Below, piece by piece: positions 63,573 to 64,000 of a stretch of DNA of 64,000 nucleotides. Within the stretch, counting starts at the first letter, position 1, and each line of letters opens with the position of its first letter. The DNA is from Mesorhizobium zhangyense (GTDB lineage: Bacteria; Pseudomonadota; Alphaproteobacteria; Rhizobiales; Rhizobiaceae). The notes under the pieces were generated by a model that saw only the letters and a program-made list of their open reading frames with translations, had not been told where the DNA came from and did not search any database. The position numbers were made by a program, and so were the translations under genes. Location of the stretch: positions 310,001 to 374,000 of the forward strand of contig NZ_JAAKZG010000001.1 of the NCBI RefSeq assembly GCF_011045115.1, in the 5' to 3' direction.

Positions 63573-64000
63573 ATGACGAAGGACGTTCCGACGCTTTACG
63601 ACTGGGCAGGCGGAGCCGAAGCGCTCGATCGACTGACCAGTGCCTTCTACGACAAGGTTCTGGCCGACCCGCTTCTGGAGCCTGTCTTTCGGCATATGTC
63701 GGGCGATCATCCCGCCCACGTCGCAGCCTTCATCGGCGAGGTGTTTGGCGGGCCGTCCGTCTATAGCGAGAAGCTCGGTGGTCACGCGGCGATGATAAAG
63801 CATCACCTTGGCCGCCATCTGACGGAAGAGCAGCGCCGGCGATGGATCGCGCTGATTCTCGATTCGGCGGACGAGGCCGAACTGCCCGACGATCCCGAGT
63901 TCCGCTCGGCACTGGTCGCCTATCTCGAATGGGGAACGAGGCTGGCCAAATTGAATTCGCAGGATGGCGCATCGCCGGAACTCAACGAGCCGATGCCGAA
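63573..64000 (+). CDS. group II truncated hemoglobin (3' end outside the window)
   Basis: A heme protein binding O2 or NO, read to residue 142 before the window ends. GAGGAGATTGCG precedes the ATG. MTKDVPTLYDWAGGAEALDR and LTSAFYDKVLADPLLEPVF open the globin fold. The PAHVAAFIGEVFGGP and HAAMIKHHLGRHLTEEQRRR segments hold the proximal histidine and the distal part typical of group II (TrHbO). No stop is seen, so the length is not known. Tolerance of nitrosative stress or O2 handling is likely. Confidence 0.88.
   Translation, partial: MTKDVPTLYDWAGGAEALDRLTSAFYDKVLADPLLEPVFRHMSGDHPAHVAAFIGEVFGGPSVYSEKLGGHAAMIKHHLGRHLTEEQRRRWIALILDSADEAELPDDPEFRSALVAYLEWGTRLAKLNSQDGASPELNEPMP

Overview
The window is a 64 kb stretch of GC-rich chromosome from an alphaproteobacterium of the Rhizobiales, most likely a Mesorhizobium or Phyllobacteriaceae-type organism. 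The call rests on several things read together. There is an aroQ-accB-accC-aat-DUF2155-NDUFA12-type block. RNase E carries a long acidic insertion in its S1 domain. Typical rhizobial small families are present (DUF3126, bacterial transglutaminase-like cysteine proteinase, PAS_5, RHH_4). RIME-like bipartite palindromes occur between genes, and there are TTAA-N7-TTAA boxes of the CtrA type. I see no prophage, insertion sequence, integron or CRISPR array. This reads as core chromosome with small accessory pockets.

Layout. 1-7.4 kb: a tandem pair of small secreted proteins, alanine dehydrogenase with its divergent Lrp-type regulator, NDH-2, a Tat-exported cyclic-nucleotide phosphodiesterase, then two more secreted proteins built from the same DAAP repeat. 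7.7-13.8 kb: cyclopropane fatty acid synthase next to the decayed tail of a DUF1365 gene, small conserved proteins, and a two-subunit GMC dehydrogenase. 13.8-16.2 kb: a cystine-type ABC importer. 16.4-24.2 kb: a PCMT-like methyltransferase, a propionyl-CoA carboxylase beta chain, a glyoxalase, a double cold-shock protein, an alpha/beta hydrolase, an SPW membrane protein, serine acetyltransferase and DUF3126. 24.2-33.3 kb: gamma carbonic anhydrase, BTLCP, PilZ, PAS, rhomboid, CBS, a YjhX-like protein, gatB and two GNATs.

33.5-42.3 kb: the NDUFA12/DUF2155/aat/accCB/aroQ block, a DsbA-like oxidoreductase, an M48-TPR protease, an aminotransferase and glutaminase. 42.4-51.1 kb: RNase E (with a structured leader) divergent from an amidase, PBP1A, and prfB with its programmed +1 frameshift. 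51.2-57.6 kb: cupin, secreted and GFA proteins, an OmpA lipoprotein, an RhlE helicase, NAD kinase and a standalone LigD polymerase domain. 57.8-64 kb: tRNA-Thr(TGT), tRNA-Tyr(GTA), tRNA-Gly(TCC) and tuf, the gene order of the E. coli tRNA-tufB operon but opened up by a transglycosylase, an IclR regulator, rlmB and a lipoprotein, followed by a truncated hemoglobin cut by the window end.

Functional themes are cell-envelope work (PBP1A, amidase, transglycosylase, OmpA lipoprotein, cfa), translation and RNA metabolism (tuf, prfB, gatB, rlmB, aat, rne, rhlE), sulfur and cysteine supply (cystine importer, cysE) and fatty acid precursor supply (accBC, pccB). The least explained content is the DAAP-repeat secreted protein family, a G-quadruplex motif sitting in the loop of a terminator hairpin, a 145 bp imperfect palindrome, and the multi-hairpin intergenic repeats.
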